DNA of 64,000 nt from Planococcus glaciei (lineage in GTDB: Bacteria > Bacillota > Bacilli > Bacillales_A > Planococcaceae): the NCBI RefSeq assembly GCF_900099655.1, contig NZ_FNDC01000014.1, forward strand, positions 1 through 64,000, written 5' to 3'. Each line of letters opens with the position of its first letter. Within the stretch, counting starts at the first letter, position 1. Positions 26,272-34,585 of the stretch are shown one piece after another. A program made the translations under genes and the position numbers. Under the pieces are notes generated by a model, which saw nothing but the letters and a program-made list of their open reading frames with translations, searched no databases and was not told the DNA's origin.

Positions 26272-27345
26272 ATGATTGAAAATGCTTTTTATTCACCGGA
26301 AAAGCACGGCCCATATAAACTTTTCAATTTGGGGAATTTTGAGTTGGAAGAGGGAGGCATTATTCCCGACTGCAAACTGGCTTATGCAACACATGGAAAA
26401 TTGAACGAGAAAAAAGACAATGTCATTATTGTGCCAACGTGGTTTTCAGGGACGAGCAAAGATTACGAATCTTACATAGGAAAAGGCAGAGCGCTCGATC
26501 CGGATGAATATTTCATCATTGTCATTAACCAGATTGGCAATGGATTATCGAGTTCCCCCCATAATAGCCTGCCGCCCGTCAGCATGCAAAGTTTTCCGAA
26601 AGTGCGGATCGGCGATGATGTACGGGCACAGCACCGGCTGGTGACGGAATTATTTAGCGTACAGGAAGTGGCGCTTGTAGTCGGCGGTTCGATGGGGGCA
26701 CAGCAAACGTATGAATGGGCAGTCCGGTATCCGGAAATGGTCAAACGAGCAGCACCGATTGCGGGCACCGCTAAAAACACCATCCACGATTTTTTGTTCA
26801 CCCAGACTTTGATCGACGCAATCACTTCTGATCCAGGCTGGAACCTTGGGGAATACCGGTCAAACGCGGAAGTCGCGGATGGGCTGAAACGCCATGCGGA
26901 TATTTGGGCGGTCATGGGGTTTTGTCCGGAGTTTTTCAACCAGGAGAAATGGGGCTTGTTCGGGGTGGAGTCTGCTGAAGAACTGGTTGAAGGATTTCTC
27001 GAGCCTTTCTTTCAGATGATGGATCCGAATGCGCTGCTCGCCATGGCGTGGAAATGGCAGCGCGGCGATGTCAGCCGGTTGGCAGACGGCAATTTAGCGG
27101 AAGCGCTTGGGCGCATCCAAGCTAAAGTATTTGTCATGCCGATTGATACAGACATGTTCTTCCCGCCCACTGATTGCGAGCGGGAACAGCAAATGATTCC
27201 AAACAGTGAGTTGAAAGTCATCCGCAGCCTCGCCGGCCACTTTGGCTTGTTCGGCGGAGAAGGGCCCAGCTACCATGGCCAAATCGACGAACACCTGAAA
27301 GCATTGCTGGCAGTACCGGTATCGGAAAGAATCGTCGAACAATGA
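26272..27345 (+). CDS. Alpha/beta hydrolase, homoserine acetyltransferase (MetX)-like
   Basis: A 357-residue protein (ATG 26272; GAAGGTGG upstream). It has the MetX layout: CKLAYATHGKLNEKKDNVIIVPTWFSG, the oxyanion region INQIGNGLSSSPHN, the nucleophile elbow VVGGSMGAQQTYEWAVRYP (Ser), a four-helix lid insertion, an Asp in MPIDTDMFFPP and the catalytic His in LAGHFGLFG. MetX proper has a longer NxxGxxxGStGP-type motif that is altered here (NQIGNGLSSSP), so acetyl-homoserine synthesis is uncertain. No methionine gene is adjacent. It could equally be a hydrolase or acyltransferase for another substrate. Confidence 0.8.
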   Translation: MIENAFYSPEKHGPYKLFNLGNFELEEGGIIPDCKLAYATHGKLNEKKDNVIIVPTWFSGTSKDYESYIGKGRALDPDEYFIIVINQIGNGLSSSPHNSLPPVSMQSFPKVRIGDDVRAQHRLVTELFSVQEVALVVGGSMGAQQTYEWAVRYPEMVKRAAPIAGTAKNTIHDFLFTQTLIDAITSDPGWNLGEYRSNAEVADGLKRHADIWAVMGFCPEFFNQEKWGLFGVESAEELVEGFLEPFFQMMDPNALLAMAWKWQRGDVSRLADGNLAEALGRIQAKVFVMPIDTDMFFPPTDCEREQQMIPNSELKVIRSLAGHFGLFGGEGPSYHGQIDEHLKALLAVPVSERIVEQ

Positions 27346-27366
27346 AAAGCTATTGAATACAAAAAA

Positions 27367-27394
27367 AGCCATCCACTGCAGCAGTGGTTGGCTT
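27367..27394. repeat. Hairpin related to the one at 27848
   Basis: An imperfect palindrome AGCCATCCACTGC/GCAGTGGTTGGCT sits behind an A7 run. It reads as a terminator only on the minus strand (stem then T7). A close relative (AGCCAGCCACTGC...) at 27848-27882 terminates the LCP gene, so the two hairpins bracket the repeat-rich gap. Confidence 0.6.
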
Positions 27395-27440
27395 CAGACT
27401 GTAGACAAAGTATAAATGAAATGAATAGAAATGCATAAAA

Positions 27441-27560
27441 CCAACCGGACCGGCCACTTCGCTTTCCGTGGGCTCAGCTTCAGCCTCCTCGTCGCTCTGC
27501 TCCTGCGGGGTCTTCAGCTTTCGCTGGTCCCACAGGAGTCTCCGTGGCCGGACCGGTTGG
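27441..27560 (-). repeat. Interspersed palindromic repeat, copy 1
   Basis: A 120-bp unit is bounded by a 17-bp inverted repeat with one mismatch (CCAACCGGACCGGCCAC at 27441-27457, GTGGCCGGACCGGTTGG at 27544-27560). Read on the minus strand it contains GGAGACTCCTGTGGGA, CCCCGCAGGAGC, ACGAGGAGGCTGAAGC and CCCACGGAAAGCGAAG, the hallmark of a repeat family I know from many Bacillaceae/Planococcaceae intergenic regions. An internal CTCCTGCGGGG/CCCACAGGAG pairing predicts a large cruciform or RNA hairpin. A 61-codon frame inside it is a by-product of GC richness. Confidence 0.8.
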
Positions 27561-27666
27561 GCGTGTCACTTTCATTTAAAAGTGAACAATCATCAAATCG
27601 AAGCTTAACCATCTAGTTGTAGAAGAAAAGCGACACCTTTGGGTAGGCTCCACGTTAAGGAGCCAA

Positions 27667-27776
27667 AGTGAAAGCCGGCGACTCCGGCGGGATAGCGAAG
27701 TGCCGAAATCCACTCGGGACGCAAGTTCCGAGTTAGTTCGGCGCGAGCCCGCGGAATGCGTCCGGCTGTAACGGAG
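27667..27776 (+). repeat. Interspersed palindromic repeat, copy 2 (inverted, diverged)
   Basis: On the plus strand this stretch has the same order of blocks as copy 1 (GACTCCGGCGGGATAGCG, GTGCCGAA, TTCGGCGCGAGCCCGCGGAA, GCGTCCGGCTG), with pairing GTGCCGAA/TTCGGCGC and GGCGGG/CCCGCG. It is in opposite orientation to copy 1 and clearly diverged, so it is an older or different subfamily member. Confidence 0.7.
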
Positions 27777-27847
27777 GATCCGGGATTATCTCTCCACTCG
27801 GATATTTATTCAGCTAGCATGTGTAAAAATTCTTTTGTCTCCAAGCA

Positions 27848-27882
27848 AAAGCCAGCCACTGCACGTTGCAGCGGCTGGCTTT
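27848..27882 (-). terminator. Terminator of the LCP gene
   Basis: On the minus strand AAAGCCAGCCGCTGCA pairs with TGCAGTGGCTGGCTTT around a three-base loop with one mismatch, and the T run continues. Confidence 0.85.
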
Positions 27883-27885
27883 CCA

Positions 27886-28809
27886 CTATTTCAATCCCAA
27901 ATGCCCCTTGAGTTCTGCTTTGACAACAGATAATTCCTCTTGGTCCATCATATAATACCAAATTCCTCCGATGGTTTCGCCGTAGCCTTTTTCAAAAACA
28001 AGCTGTTCGACATCGGTTGAAGCGCTGCGGTAATTTTTTTGGATGTCGATCATCTCGCTGAACTCCATATTGGTTTTGACATTGTTGCCTAAAGCATCAA
28101 AAATTTTCGGATAGTTGAAGAGGGTCGTGGCGGAAACGGCTTCCGACATAATGCTTTGGATAACTTGTTTTTGCCGGTCCTGCCGGCCGAAGTCGCCGTT
28201 GGGATCCTGTTTTCGCATCTGCACAAAGTCCAAAGCCTGGTCGCCGGTTAAGGTCAATTCCCCTTTTTTGAAGTCATCAAAGGCAAAGGCGTTGTCGACG
28301 GTAATGCCGTCCAAAGCATCAATGACGTCTTTAAATCCTTCCATATTCAGTTGCACCACATAATCAATAGGGATATCCAGCAGCTTTTCCGTCGTATCAA
28401 GCGACATATCAATTCCGCCGAAGGCGTAGGCGTGGTTGATTTTATCCAATTTATCAAGTCCGACGATTTCTGTGTACGTATCCCGCGGTATGCTGACCAT
28501 TTTAGTGGAATTGTCAGTCGGATTGATGGTCAAAACAATCATCGTATCAGAACGACCACGGTCATCTTCGCGTTCGTCAACGCCCAGCAGGAGAACGGAA
28601 ATGGGATTCTTTTCTTCCAGCACTACTTTTTCTTCTCGCATCGGGGAGGCCTCTCTTGCAATGGGTTGATGGATTTCATCCAGTGTATTGGAAGCTTTGG
28701 GGAAAAGAATCACCAAATATACGACCCCGGCAAGAAAGAGAAATGCCATCGAACGGGTGACCCAACGGCTTTTTTTTCTGGCTCTTCGGCCGCCGCTTTG
28801 TTTGGACAT
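27886..28809 (-). CDS. LytR-CpsA-Psr (LCP) family cell-wall glycopolymer transferase
   Basis: The start is ATG 28809 after AAAGAGGTGAAAAAC. The 307-residue product has a short basic N-terminus, one TM segment (residues about 18-38) and an extracellular LCP domain. The domain shows ISVLLLGVDEREDDRGRSDTMIVLTINP (pyrophosphate-binding Arg and Asp), VSIPRDTYTEI, KINHAYAFGG and FGRQDRQKQVIQSI. LCP enzymes attach teichoic acids or capsule to peptidoglycan (TagT/U/V in Bacillus). A short hairpin (AGGGCAT/ATGCCCT, 28826-28842) lies just ahead of its ribosome site. It stands divergent to the hybrid kinase, with a 335-base AT-rich gap that holds both promoters but no structure I can name. Confidence 0.92.
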   Translation of the reverse strand: MSKQSGGRRARKKSRWVTRSMAFLFLAGVVYLVILFPKASNTLDEIHQPIAREASPMREEKVVLEEKNPISVLLLGVDEREDDRGRSDTMIVLTINPTDNSTKMVSIPRDTYTEIVGLDKLDKINHAYAFGGIDMSLDTTEKLLDIPIDYVVQLNMEGFKDVIDALDGITVDNAFAFDDFKKGELTLTGDQALDFVQMRKQDPNGDFGRQDRQKQVIQSIMSEAVSATTLFNYPKIFDALGNNVKTNMEFSEMIDIQKNYRSASTDVEQLVFEKGYGETIGGIWYYMMDQEELSVVKAELKGHLGLK

Positions 28810-29145
28810 GTTTTTCACCTCTTTCAGGGCATCGAATGCCCTAATTTGGAATATAAGACAAAGGACATCATCTATTTCTTTTTTATAGCTTAATTGGTTT
28901 AATCTAATAGGTCAATAGTTTTAATTGAATTTTCAGAAAGAAATAAGTTTTCATTTTATGTGAGAAATGGTATGATTCTTATAAATCAAACAACCTAATT
29001 TAAAGACATAATATGTAAGCAATAAGATTCAAATTTTCTGAATAATGGATTTAATGATAGTATTTAAGGATACATAAGGTAATTTTATTTTTTTATGTGG
29101 CGACGGAAAGCAAAAGCGATTTTTAAAGAACAGAGGTGTTTCTAT

Positions 29146-32100
29146 ATGTCTTCAACTTATCAGAATATATCTTGGGCGATAAAATTCCTCTTTGTCTTTT
29201 GGGTTTTATTGATGCTGGCAGGCAGCGGAAATGAGCCGCTGCATCCCATTGAAAGTGAACAGATTCTGGAGTTGAGCGATTCACAGACTCATTTGGAAAT
29301 AGAAAATGGTTTGTATATTTTCGAAGACGATCAAGGGGATTTCACCATTGAAGACATGACCCGCCCTATTATGGACATGCAATTCATGCCGAATATTGAA
29401 GGGACATTAAATAAAGGCTTTACGGAGACTGTTTACTGGCTTCGTTTCCAAGTGCAGAACGCATCGCCTGATAAAACCTGGCTGCTTGAAGTTGCCGCTC
29501 CATCCTTGAGCAGCGCAACTTTGTACTCTCCGGCTGACAACGGGGTTTATACAGCGAAAGAACTTGGAAGGAACAGCGATCTGAAGGAACGGGAAGTTTA
29601 CCACCGGAACCTGGTCTACACTTTGGAACTGGAAGAAGGAGCGGTAAAAACCTATTATATGCGCGTTGAATCAGAAGGGCCGCTTCAAATTCCGGTATCT
29701 ATCTGGGAGGTAAAACGGTTTGAGGAAAAGGCCCGGACAACCACAGTGTTTATTGGAATTGTCAGCGGGATTCTGTTTGTTGTGTTGCTCTACCATTTCG
29801 CGCAGTTTATAAAAGTCCGCCAACTGAGTTATTTGTATTTCGTGTTCTTGGCATTTTCATTCATTTTTACTTTTACTTCAATGGCCGGGTTGACGCTGAC
29901 ATTTATATGGCCGGATCTGCTGTGGCTTAATGAGCAGTTTTTATTGCTGCTTGCCGGCATCTCCAATATCTTTGTGCTCCTGTTTACCGAAAACTTTCTG
30001 GATGTGCGCCGCCATTTGACGAGAGCCAAGCGCATATTCCAACTGTTGAGCATCGCCAGTTTAACTGGAATTGCCCTGCTGCTTTTTTCAAATGAGGGTG
30101 CGCGCTGGCTTATCCCGGCATTACTCATCGGCAGTCTGGCATTTATCTTTTCCATGGCCATCTTCAGTGTGCAAAAAGGAATTGTCTATTCCCGTTATTT
30201 TGCCGCTGCCGCCTTCTTACTGTTTTTTGGAACGGCCATTTCATTTTTGACCCTTGCAGGAAATATTCCTTTTACCGGAAGGTCGCATCATGCAGGGTAT
30301 ATCACAATATGCCTCGGCGTTTTATTGATAGCGTTGGCATTGGCTGATAAAGCTGCTGTAAAAAGGCAGGAGAAATACGAACTGGAAAGAAAAGCGATTG
30401 AACGGCAACGGCTTGCAATGGAATCGTTAAAACATGCGAATGAACGGAAAGATGAGCTGCTGGCTGTGACTTCCCATAATCTGCGGACGCCTTTATACGG
30501 CATGATCGGCATTGCGGAATCCTTGCAGGAAATGTCGGCGGGCAGAATTTCCCCGGCGATGTCCCATCAACTGGGCACCATCATTTCCAGTGGGAAAAAA
30601 CTGGCGCATATGATCAACGATATTCTTGATTTTTCAAAGCTCAAACAAAACACGCTGGATATCCATGTTGAACCGGTCCAATTAGCCGATACGGCAGAAA
30701 CGGTCATCACGTTGTGTGCGCCGCTTGTCAAAGATAAACAAGTCGCCTTGTATCATACCATTTCCGAAAATTTGCCTCTTGTCATTGCTGATCCGGACCG
30801 GGTGCAGCAAGTCCTTTTCAACTTGATCGGCAATGCCGTGAAATATACGCAAACCGGAGAAATAGTCGTCTCCGCTCAAAAAACAGGAAAACAAATTAAA
30901 ATTTCTGTACGCGATACCGGCAAAGGGATACAAGAAGACAAGATTTCTTCGCTTTTTGAACCTTATCGCCCGGAAGATGCCGATGATGGCGAAGCCCGGG
31001 GTGTGGGAATCGGTTTGAATATATCCAAACGGCTCGTTGAACTGCAGGGCGGCTGGGTGGAAGTTGAGTCGAAAGTGGGGACCGGTTCCATCTTCAGTTT
31101 TACGCTCCCGATCTACGTAAAAGAAGAATTGGAAGAACCGGAACCGAACGAGAATCTGGTTGTAGAAGAAATGTCATCGCAAGAATTGGCACATACCATG
31201 GCTCAGCGCAGATTCGACCGAAAACAGATACGGATTCTGGTAGTTGACCCGGAAGGCGTAAACCGCCAGATGGTAACCTATCAGCTGATGCGTGAAGGCT
31301 ATGAAGTGGCTGGAGTGACCAGCGGGGAAGATGCATTGCAGCTGCTTGAAGAACGGCCCATTGATATGGTGATATTGGAATGGGAATTGGCGGATATGTC
31401 CGGAGACGAACTCAGCCGAAGCATCCGGAAAAAGTTCACATTAACAGAATTGCCGATCCTGATGCTGTCGAAAGAGGAAGGCCTGGAGCATAAAACCAAT
31501 GCGTTTACTGCTGGGGCAAATGACTATTTGGTGAAACCGTGCGACAAAGAAGAGTTTATGGCACGGGTCGAGACACTGGCCAATTTAAGAAGCCTGACTC
31601 AGGAAATCACCAATATCAATTATTTCCTGGAGCGCAATATTAAAGAACGGACAATGGCGCTCGAAATCACCAATATGAACTTGGTGACGGTCAACGATGA
31701 AATTCAGGAAATCGAAAAATCCCGCAATGAGATGCTTTCCACGATTTCCCATGAACTCGGCACACCGATTACGCTGATCCATAGCTACATCCAAGCTGTA
31801 AAAGAGAGTTTGATTGATGAAAAAAATCCAAGGTATTTGGATATGATCCACAATAAACTGCTGTTGCTGGAACGGCTGACCGAAGACTTGGTTGAGCTTT
31901 CGAAATACAAATCCGGCAACATGACTTTGCGCTTTGAACAAGTGAAATTAGGAGACTGGCTCCAGCGCCTCGTTCTGGGCATGGAGTATGATGTAACGCA
32001 AAGTGGACGCATTTTTGAGCATCAAAAAGGAAAGCATGAGCCTTGGCAGGACAAAATGGCAATGTCTATCGATGTGGACCGGATTGATCAAGTATTCTCC

Positions 32101-32448
32101 AATGTTTTGTGGAATGCTGTCAAACATACATCATCCATCGATGGGAAAATTACGGTGTCTGCTGAAGTATTCACCCACGATAAAGAAGACACGGTGCTGG
32201 ATCTGGAAGAGTTTGACGGTGAAGTCATCATAAAAGTGGCGGATACCGGAAGCGGAATCGACAAAGATGTGCTGCCGCATATATTTGACCGCTTCTTCAA
32301 AATGGATGCTTCGGCTACGTACAAAGGCAGCGGCCTTGGGCTCGCCATCGCAAAAGAAATCATTCTTTCGCATAAAGGAGAGATTTGGGCAGAAAGCGAA
32401 GTGGGCAAAGGAAGTGTATTCTACATCGCGTTGCCTTTAAATTTCTGA
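29146..32448 (+). CDS. Hybrid histidine kinase: 7TMR-DISM sensor, two kinase modules, degenerate receiver
   Basis: A 1100-residue membrane protein begun at ATG 29146 after CAGAGGTG. Residues about 10-30 are a signal anchor; 45-185 an extracytoplasmic 7TMR-DISMED2-like beta domain (GFTETVYWLRFQVQN); about 200-395 seven TM helices. Kinase module 1 has phospho-acceptor H444 (TSHNLRTPLYGMIG) and HATPase motifs NLIGNAVKYT, DTGKG, GVGIGLNISKRLV. A receiver-like domain (about 705-825) reads ILEWELADMSG, placing Glu745 where the phospho-acceptor Asp should be, though the Lys (LVKPCD) is kept. Module 2 has H869 (ISHELGTPITLIHSY), NVLWNAVKHT and GSGLGLAIAKEI. It is followed after 21 bases by an OmpR-type regulator, its likely partner. 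Confidence 0.9.
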   Translation: MSSTYQNISWAIKFLFVFWVLLMLAGSGNEPLHPIESEQILELSDSQTHLEIENGLYIFEDDQGDFTIEDMTRPIMDMQFMPNIEGTLNKGFTETVYWLRFQVQNASPDKTWLLEVAAPSLSSATLYSPADNGVYTAKELGRNSDLKEREVYHRNLVYTLELEEGAVKTYYMRVESEGPLQIPVSIWEVKRFEEKARTTTVFIGIVSGILFVVLLYHFAQFIKVRQLSYLYFVFLAFSFIFTFTSMAGLTLTFIWPDLLWLNEQFLLLLAGISNIFVLLFTENFLDVRRHLTRAKRIFQLLSIASLTGIALLLFSNEGARWLIPALLIGSLAFIFSMAIFSVQKGIVYSRYFAAAAFLLFFGTAISFLTLAGNIPFTGRSHHAGYITICLGVLLIALALADKAAVKRQEKYELERKAIERQRLAMESLKHANERKDELLAVTSHNLRTPLYGMIGIAESLQEMSAGRISPAMSHQLGTIISSGKKLAHMINDILDFSKLKQNTLDIHVEPVQLADTAETVITLCAPLVKDKQVALYHTISENLPLVIADPDRVQQVLFNLIGNAVKYTQTGEIVVSAQKTGKQIKISVRDTGKGIQEDKISSLFEPYRPEDADDGEARGVGIGLNISKRLVELQGGWVEVESKVGTGSIFSFTLPIYVKEELEEPEPNENLVVEEMSSQELAHTMAQRRFDRKQIRILVVDPEGVNRQMVTYQLMREGYEVAGVTSGEDALQLLEERPIDMVILEWELADMSGDELSRSIRKKFTLTELPILMLSKEEGLEHKTNAFTAGANDYLVKPCDKEEFMARVETLANLRSLTQEITNINYFLERNIKERTMALEITNMNLVTVNDEIQEIEKSRNEMLSTISHELGTPITLIHSYIQAVKESLIDEKNPRYLDMIHNKLLLLERLTEDLVELSKYKSGNMTLRFEQVKLGDWLQRLVLGMEYDVTQSGRIFEHQKGKHEPWQDKMAMSIDVDRIDQVFSNVLWNAVKHTSSIDGKITVSAEVFTHDKEDTVLDLEEFDGEVIIKVADTGSGIDKDVLPHIFDRFFKMDASATYKGSGLGLAIAKEIILSHKGEIWAESEVGKGSVFYIALPLNF

Positions 32449-32469
32449 GACCTGTAAGGAGGGGATATT

Positions 32470-33165
32470 ATGAGTGAAGCAACGGTGCTCGTTGTAGAGG
32501 ATGAAGAAGGAATCCGTGAGTTGATCCGGCTGTTTTTAATTAAAAAAGGCTACAAGGTGATTGATGCTGAAGACGGATATGAAGCCATGGATAAGCTTGC
32601 CAAAGAAAATCCGGACTTGATTTTGCTGGATATTGAAATGCCGGGAATCAATGGCCTGGAAGTATGCGAACAAATCCGGATGCAGACAAAAATGCCTATT
32701 CTTTTTGTCAGTTACCGCAAAGAGCTTTCGTATAAAATACAAGGGCTTGAAGCTGGAGGCGACGATTACATTACAAAACCGTTCGATTTCAATGAGCTGG
32801 AAGCGCGCATCCGGGCGATATTAAGAAGAAACGGCTGGACCAATGGAGAAGAAGAGAAGCTCTCCATCCTGCAGTACAACAATATTAAAATTCATATTGA
32901 TGCACGGGAGCTGTATATCGACGACAAGCCGGTCCACCTTTACCATAAAGAATTCCAGCTGCTTCTGCTGCTTGCCCAGACGCCGAACCGGGTTTGGACC
33001 GCTGAACAATTGTATGACCGCATTTGGGGCTATTATTCGGAAGGGGACATCCAGACGGTAAAAGTCCATATCAGCAATTTGCGGCGCAAAGTAGAGAAGG
33101 ATCCAGCCAACCCTTTGCATATCCGTACCGTCAGAGGGTTTGGTTATAAATTTGCAACAGAGTAA
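32470..33165 (+). CDS. OmpR/PhoB-family response regulator
   Basis: A 231-residue two-domain regulator (ATG 32470 after AAGGAGGGG). The receiver (1-120) has the acidic pocket VVEDEEG, the phospho-acceptor Asp in LILLDIEMPG, a Ser switch in LFVSYRKE (where ALxSAKSE is usual) and Lys in ITKPFDF. The C-terminal winged helix (about 130-230) has LYHKEFQLLLLLAQTPNRVWTAEQL and the recognition helix VKVHISNLRRKVE. It probably receives phosphate from the kinase just upstream. The exopolysaccharide operon begins 167 bases downstream, and an 11-bp-period direct repeat in that gap is a candidate binding site. Confidence 0.94.
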   Translation: MSEATVLVVEDEEGIRELIRLFLIKKGYKVIDAEDGYEAMDKLAKENPDLILLDIEMPGINGLEVCEQIRMQTKMPILFVSYRKELSYKIQGLEAGGDDYITKPFDFNELEARIRAILRRNGWTNGEEEKLSILQYNNIKIHIDARELYIDDKPVHLYHKEFQLLLLLAQTPNRVWTAEQLYDRIWGYYSEGDIQTVKVHISNLRRKVEKDPANPLHIRTVRGFGYKFATE

Positions 33166-33180
33166 AATGGCCCACTTATC

Positions 33181-33230
33181 ATACCCCTATCTTTTGTCTC
33201 TAAGACAAAAGATAGGGGTATTTATTTTTT
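33181..33230 (+). terminator. Strong rho-independent terminator of the two-component operon
   Basis: A 19-bp perfect stem (ATACCCCTATCTTTTGTCT and complement at 33203-33221) with a CTA loop is followed by a T-rich tract. Confidence 0.95.
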
Positions 33231-33260
33231 TATTCAAAAATATTTTAATAATTAAAACTA

Positions 33261-33277
33261 TTTAACTTCTTTTTAAC
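33261..33277 (+). promoter_or_regulatory. Putative response-regulator box upstream of the exopolysaccharide operon
   Basis: TTTAAC occurs at 33261-33266 and again at 33272-33277, an 11-base period. OmpR/PhoP-class winged-helix dimers usually bind such direct repeats spaced one helical turn apart. It lies 56 bases ahead of the first operon gene and directly follows the response-regulator gene. The assignment rests on spacing and context only. Confidence 0.4.
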
Positions 33278-33332
33278 CTTGTCTATTTAGTATTAGGTCA
33301 AATGATTGAGATTAATAAAGGAGGAACAGAAC

Positions 33333-33758
33333 ATGGTTGAGAATAATTTCAAAATGTCTGACGAACAGCACTTGAGCAATCTGGATAAACAAACAGTGTT
33401 TAAACGGCCGGCAGAAGTAGGCGCTGTCAGTTCAGACAGCACATCCATAGGGCTTCACGAAAATATCGCTGGCTCGCTGGCTTATCTGCTCGGTTTTTTC
33501 ACGGGCTTCGTTCTTCTCTTGATTGAAAGAGAAAATCGATTTGTCCGGTTCCACGCAATTCAATCGATTTATTTATCAATCGCCTTTTTAACTGTCTTTA
33601 CCGTCATGGGCATGCTGCCTCTGGTAGGTTGGCTGTCCGGTGTCATCCTGTCGCCGATCGGCTTGGTGCTTTGGATCATTCTCATGCTGAACGCCTATAA
33701 CGGCAAGTATTCGAAAATTGCCTATATCGGGGAAATTGCAGAAAAGCAAGCGCATTAA
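33333..33758 (+). CDS. DUF4870 (TMEM-type) membrane protein
   Basis: A 141-residue protein (ATG 33333 after AAAGGAGG). After a polar N-terminal stretch of about 40 residues come three to four hydrophobic segments with the family pattern NIAGSLAYLLGFFTGFVLLLIERENRFVRFHAIQSIYLS. The function of the family is unknown. It leads the exopolysaccharide gene set with a 38-base gap to the next gene, so it is probably co-transcribed. Confidence 0.83.
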   Translation: MVENNFKMSDEQHLSNLDKQTVFKRPAEVGAVSSDSTSIGLHENIAGSLAYLLGFFTGFVLLLIERENRFVRFHAIQSIYLSIAFLTVFTVMGMLPLVGWLSGVILSPIGLVLWIILMLNAYNGKYSKIAYIGEIAEKQAH

Positions 33759-33796
33759 AAGCAGTTCAAAAACAATTAGAAACAGAGGTGTAAGGC

Positions 33797-34585
33797 ATGG
33801 AAAGTACGTTCAATGTCAAAGAATTTTTAATCGCTTTACGTAAACGGCTGCCGCTGATCATCATTGTGACTTTGTTATTTGTCGCATTGAGCGGAATTGT
33901 CAGCTACACAATGATGAAGCCGATTTATCAGGCATCCACACAAATTTTAGTGAACCAAAAAATCACCAACCCGCTCCAGTCCAACGATTTGAATATCGAT
34001 GCCAATATCCAATTGGTTGAAACGTATAACATCATCATCAAGAGCCCCGCCATTCTATCGGAAGTAATCGAAGAACTGGAATTGAAAGAATCCGTTTCAG
34101 ACCTGGATAAGAGCATTACCGTATCAAGTGAAGAAAATGCACAAATCCTTACGCTGGAAGTGGAAGATGCTTCGATGGAACGCGCGGTGCTGATCGCCAA
34201 TACGACGGCTTCCGTTTTCCAGGCAAAAATCAAATCCTTGATGAATGTCGATAATGTCAACATCCTGGCACCGGCAATCGTGCCGGTAGATCCTAAACCG
34301 GTCAAGCCGGATCCGCTGTTCAATATGGCCATCGGTGCAATCATCGGCTTTATGCTGGGGACGGGCCTTGCCATCCTGGTTGACCAAATGAATACGACAA
34401 TCCGGAAAGAAGAAGATATTGAAGAAATCACAGGGCTTCAAGTGCTCGGAATTGTCAGCAATGTGCCAGGCAGCAAGGAATACACACGAACAACCAATAT
34501 TAACGAAAAGAAGGAGTTGATAGCTGATGTGGACGCAGAAAAAATCAAAGGGGTCAGCAACCCGAAAATTGGTGGGTCATACTAA
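33797..34585 (+). CDS. Wzz/YveK-type polysaccharide co-polymerase (BY-kinase activator)
   Basis: A 262-residue membrane protein (ATG 33797 after CAGAGGTGTAAGG). TM1 (residues about 17-37), an extracytoplasmic coiled domain (about 40-170), a Pro-rich motif ahead of TM2 (VPVDPKPVKPDPLFNMAIGAIIGF) and a cytoplasmic tail define a Wzz-type chain-length determinant, as in CapA/EpsA. In Gram-positives it activates the separate tyrosine kinase encoded next; the two genes overlap by 59 bases. Confidence 0.92.
   Translation: MESTFNVKEFLIALRKRLPLIIIVTLLFVALSGIVSYTMMKPIYQASTQILVNQKITNPLQSNDLNIDANIQLVETYNIIIKSPAILSEVIEELELKESVSDLDKSITVSSEENAQILTLEVEDASMERAVLIANTTASVFQAKIKSLMNVDNVNILAPAIVPVDPKPVKPDPLFNMAIGAIIGFMLGTGLAILVDQMNTTIRKEEDIEEITGLQVLGIVSNVPGSKEYTRTTNINEKKELIADVDAEKIKGVSNPKIGGSY

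Noticed and set aside
26272-27345. Genuine MetX of methionine synthesis
   Set aside because: The fold and triad fit, but the substrate-region motif is altered and no methionine gene or S-box is nearby; recorded as MetX-like.
27431-27616. A 61-codon ORF on the plus strand
   Set aside because: It lies within the palindromic repeat, has no ribosome site and arises from GC-rich repeat sequence.
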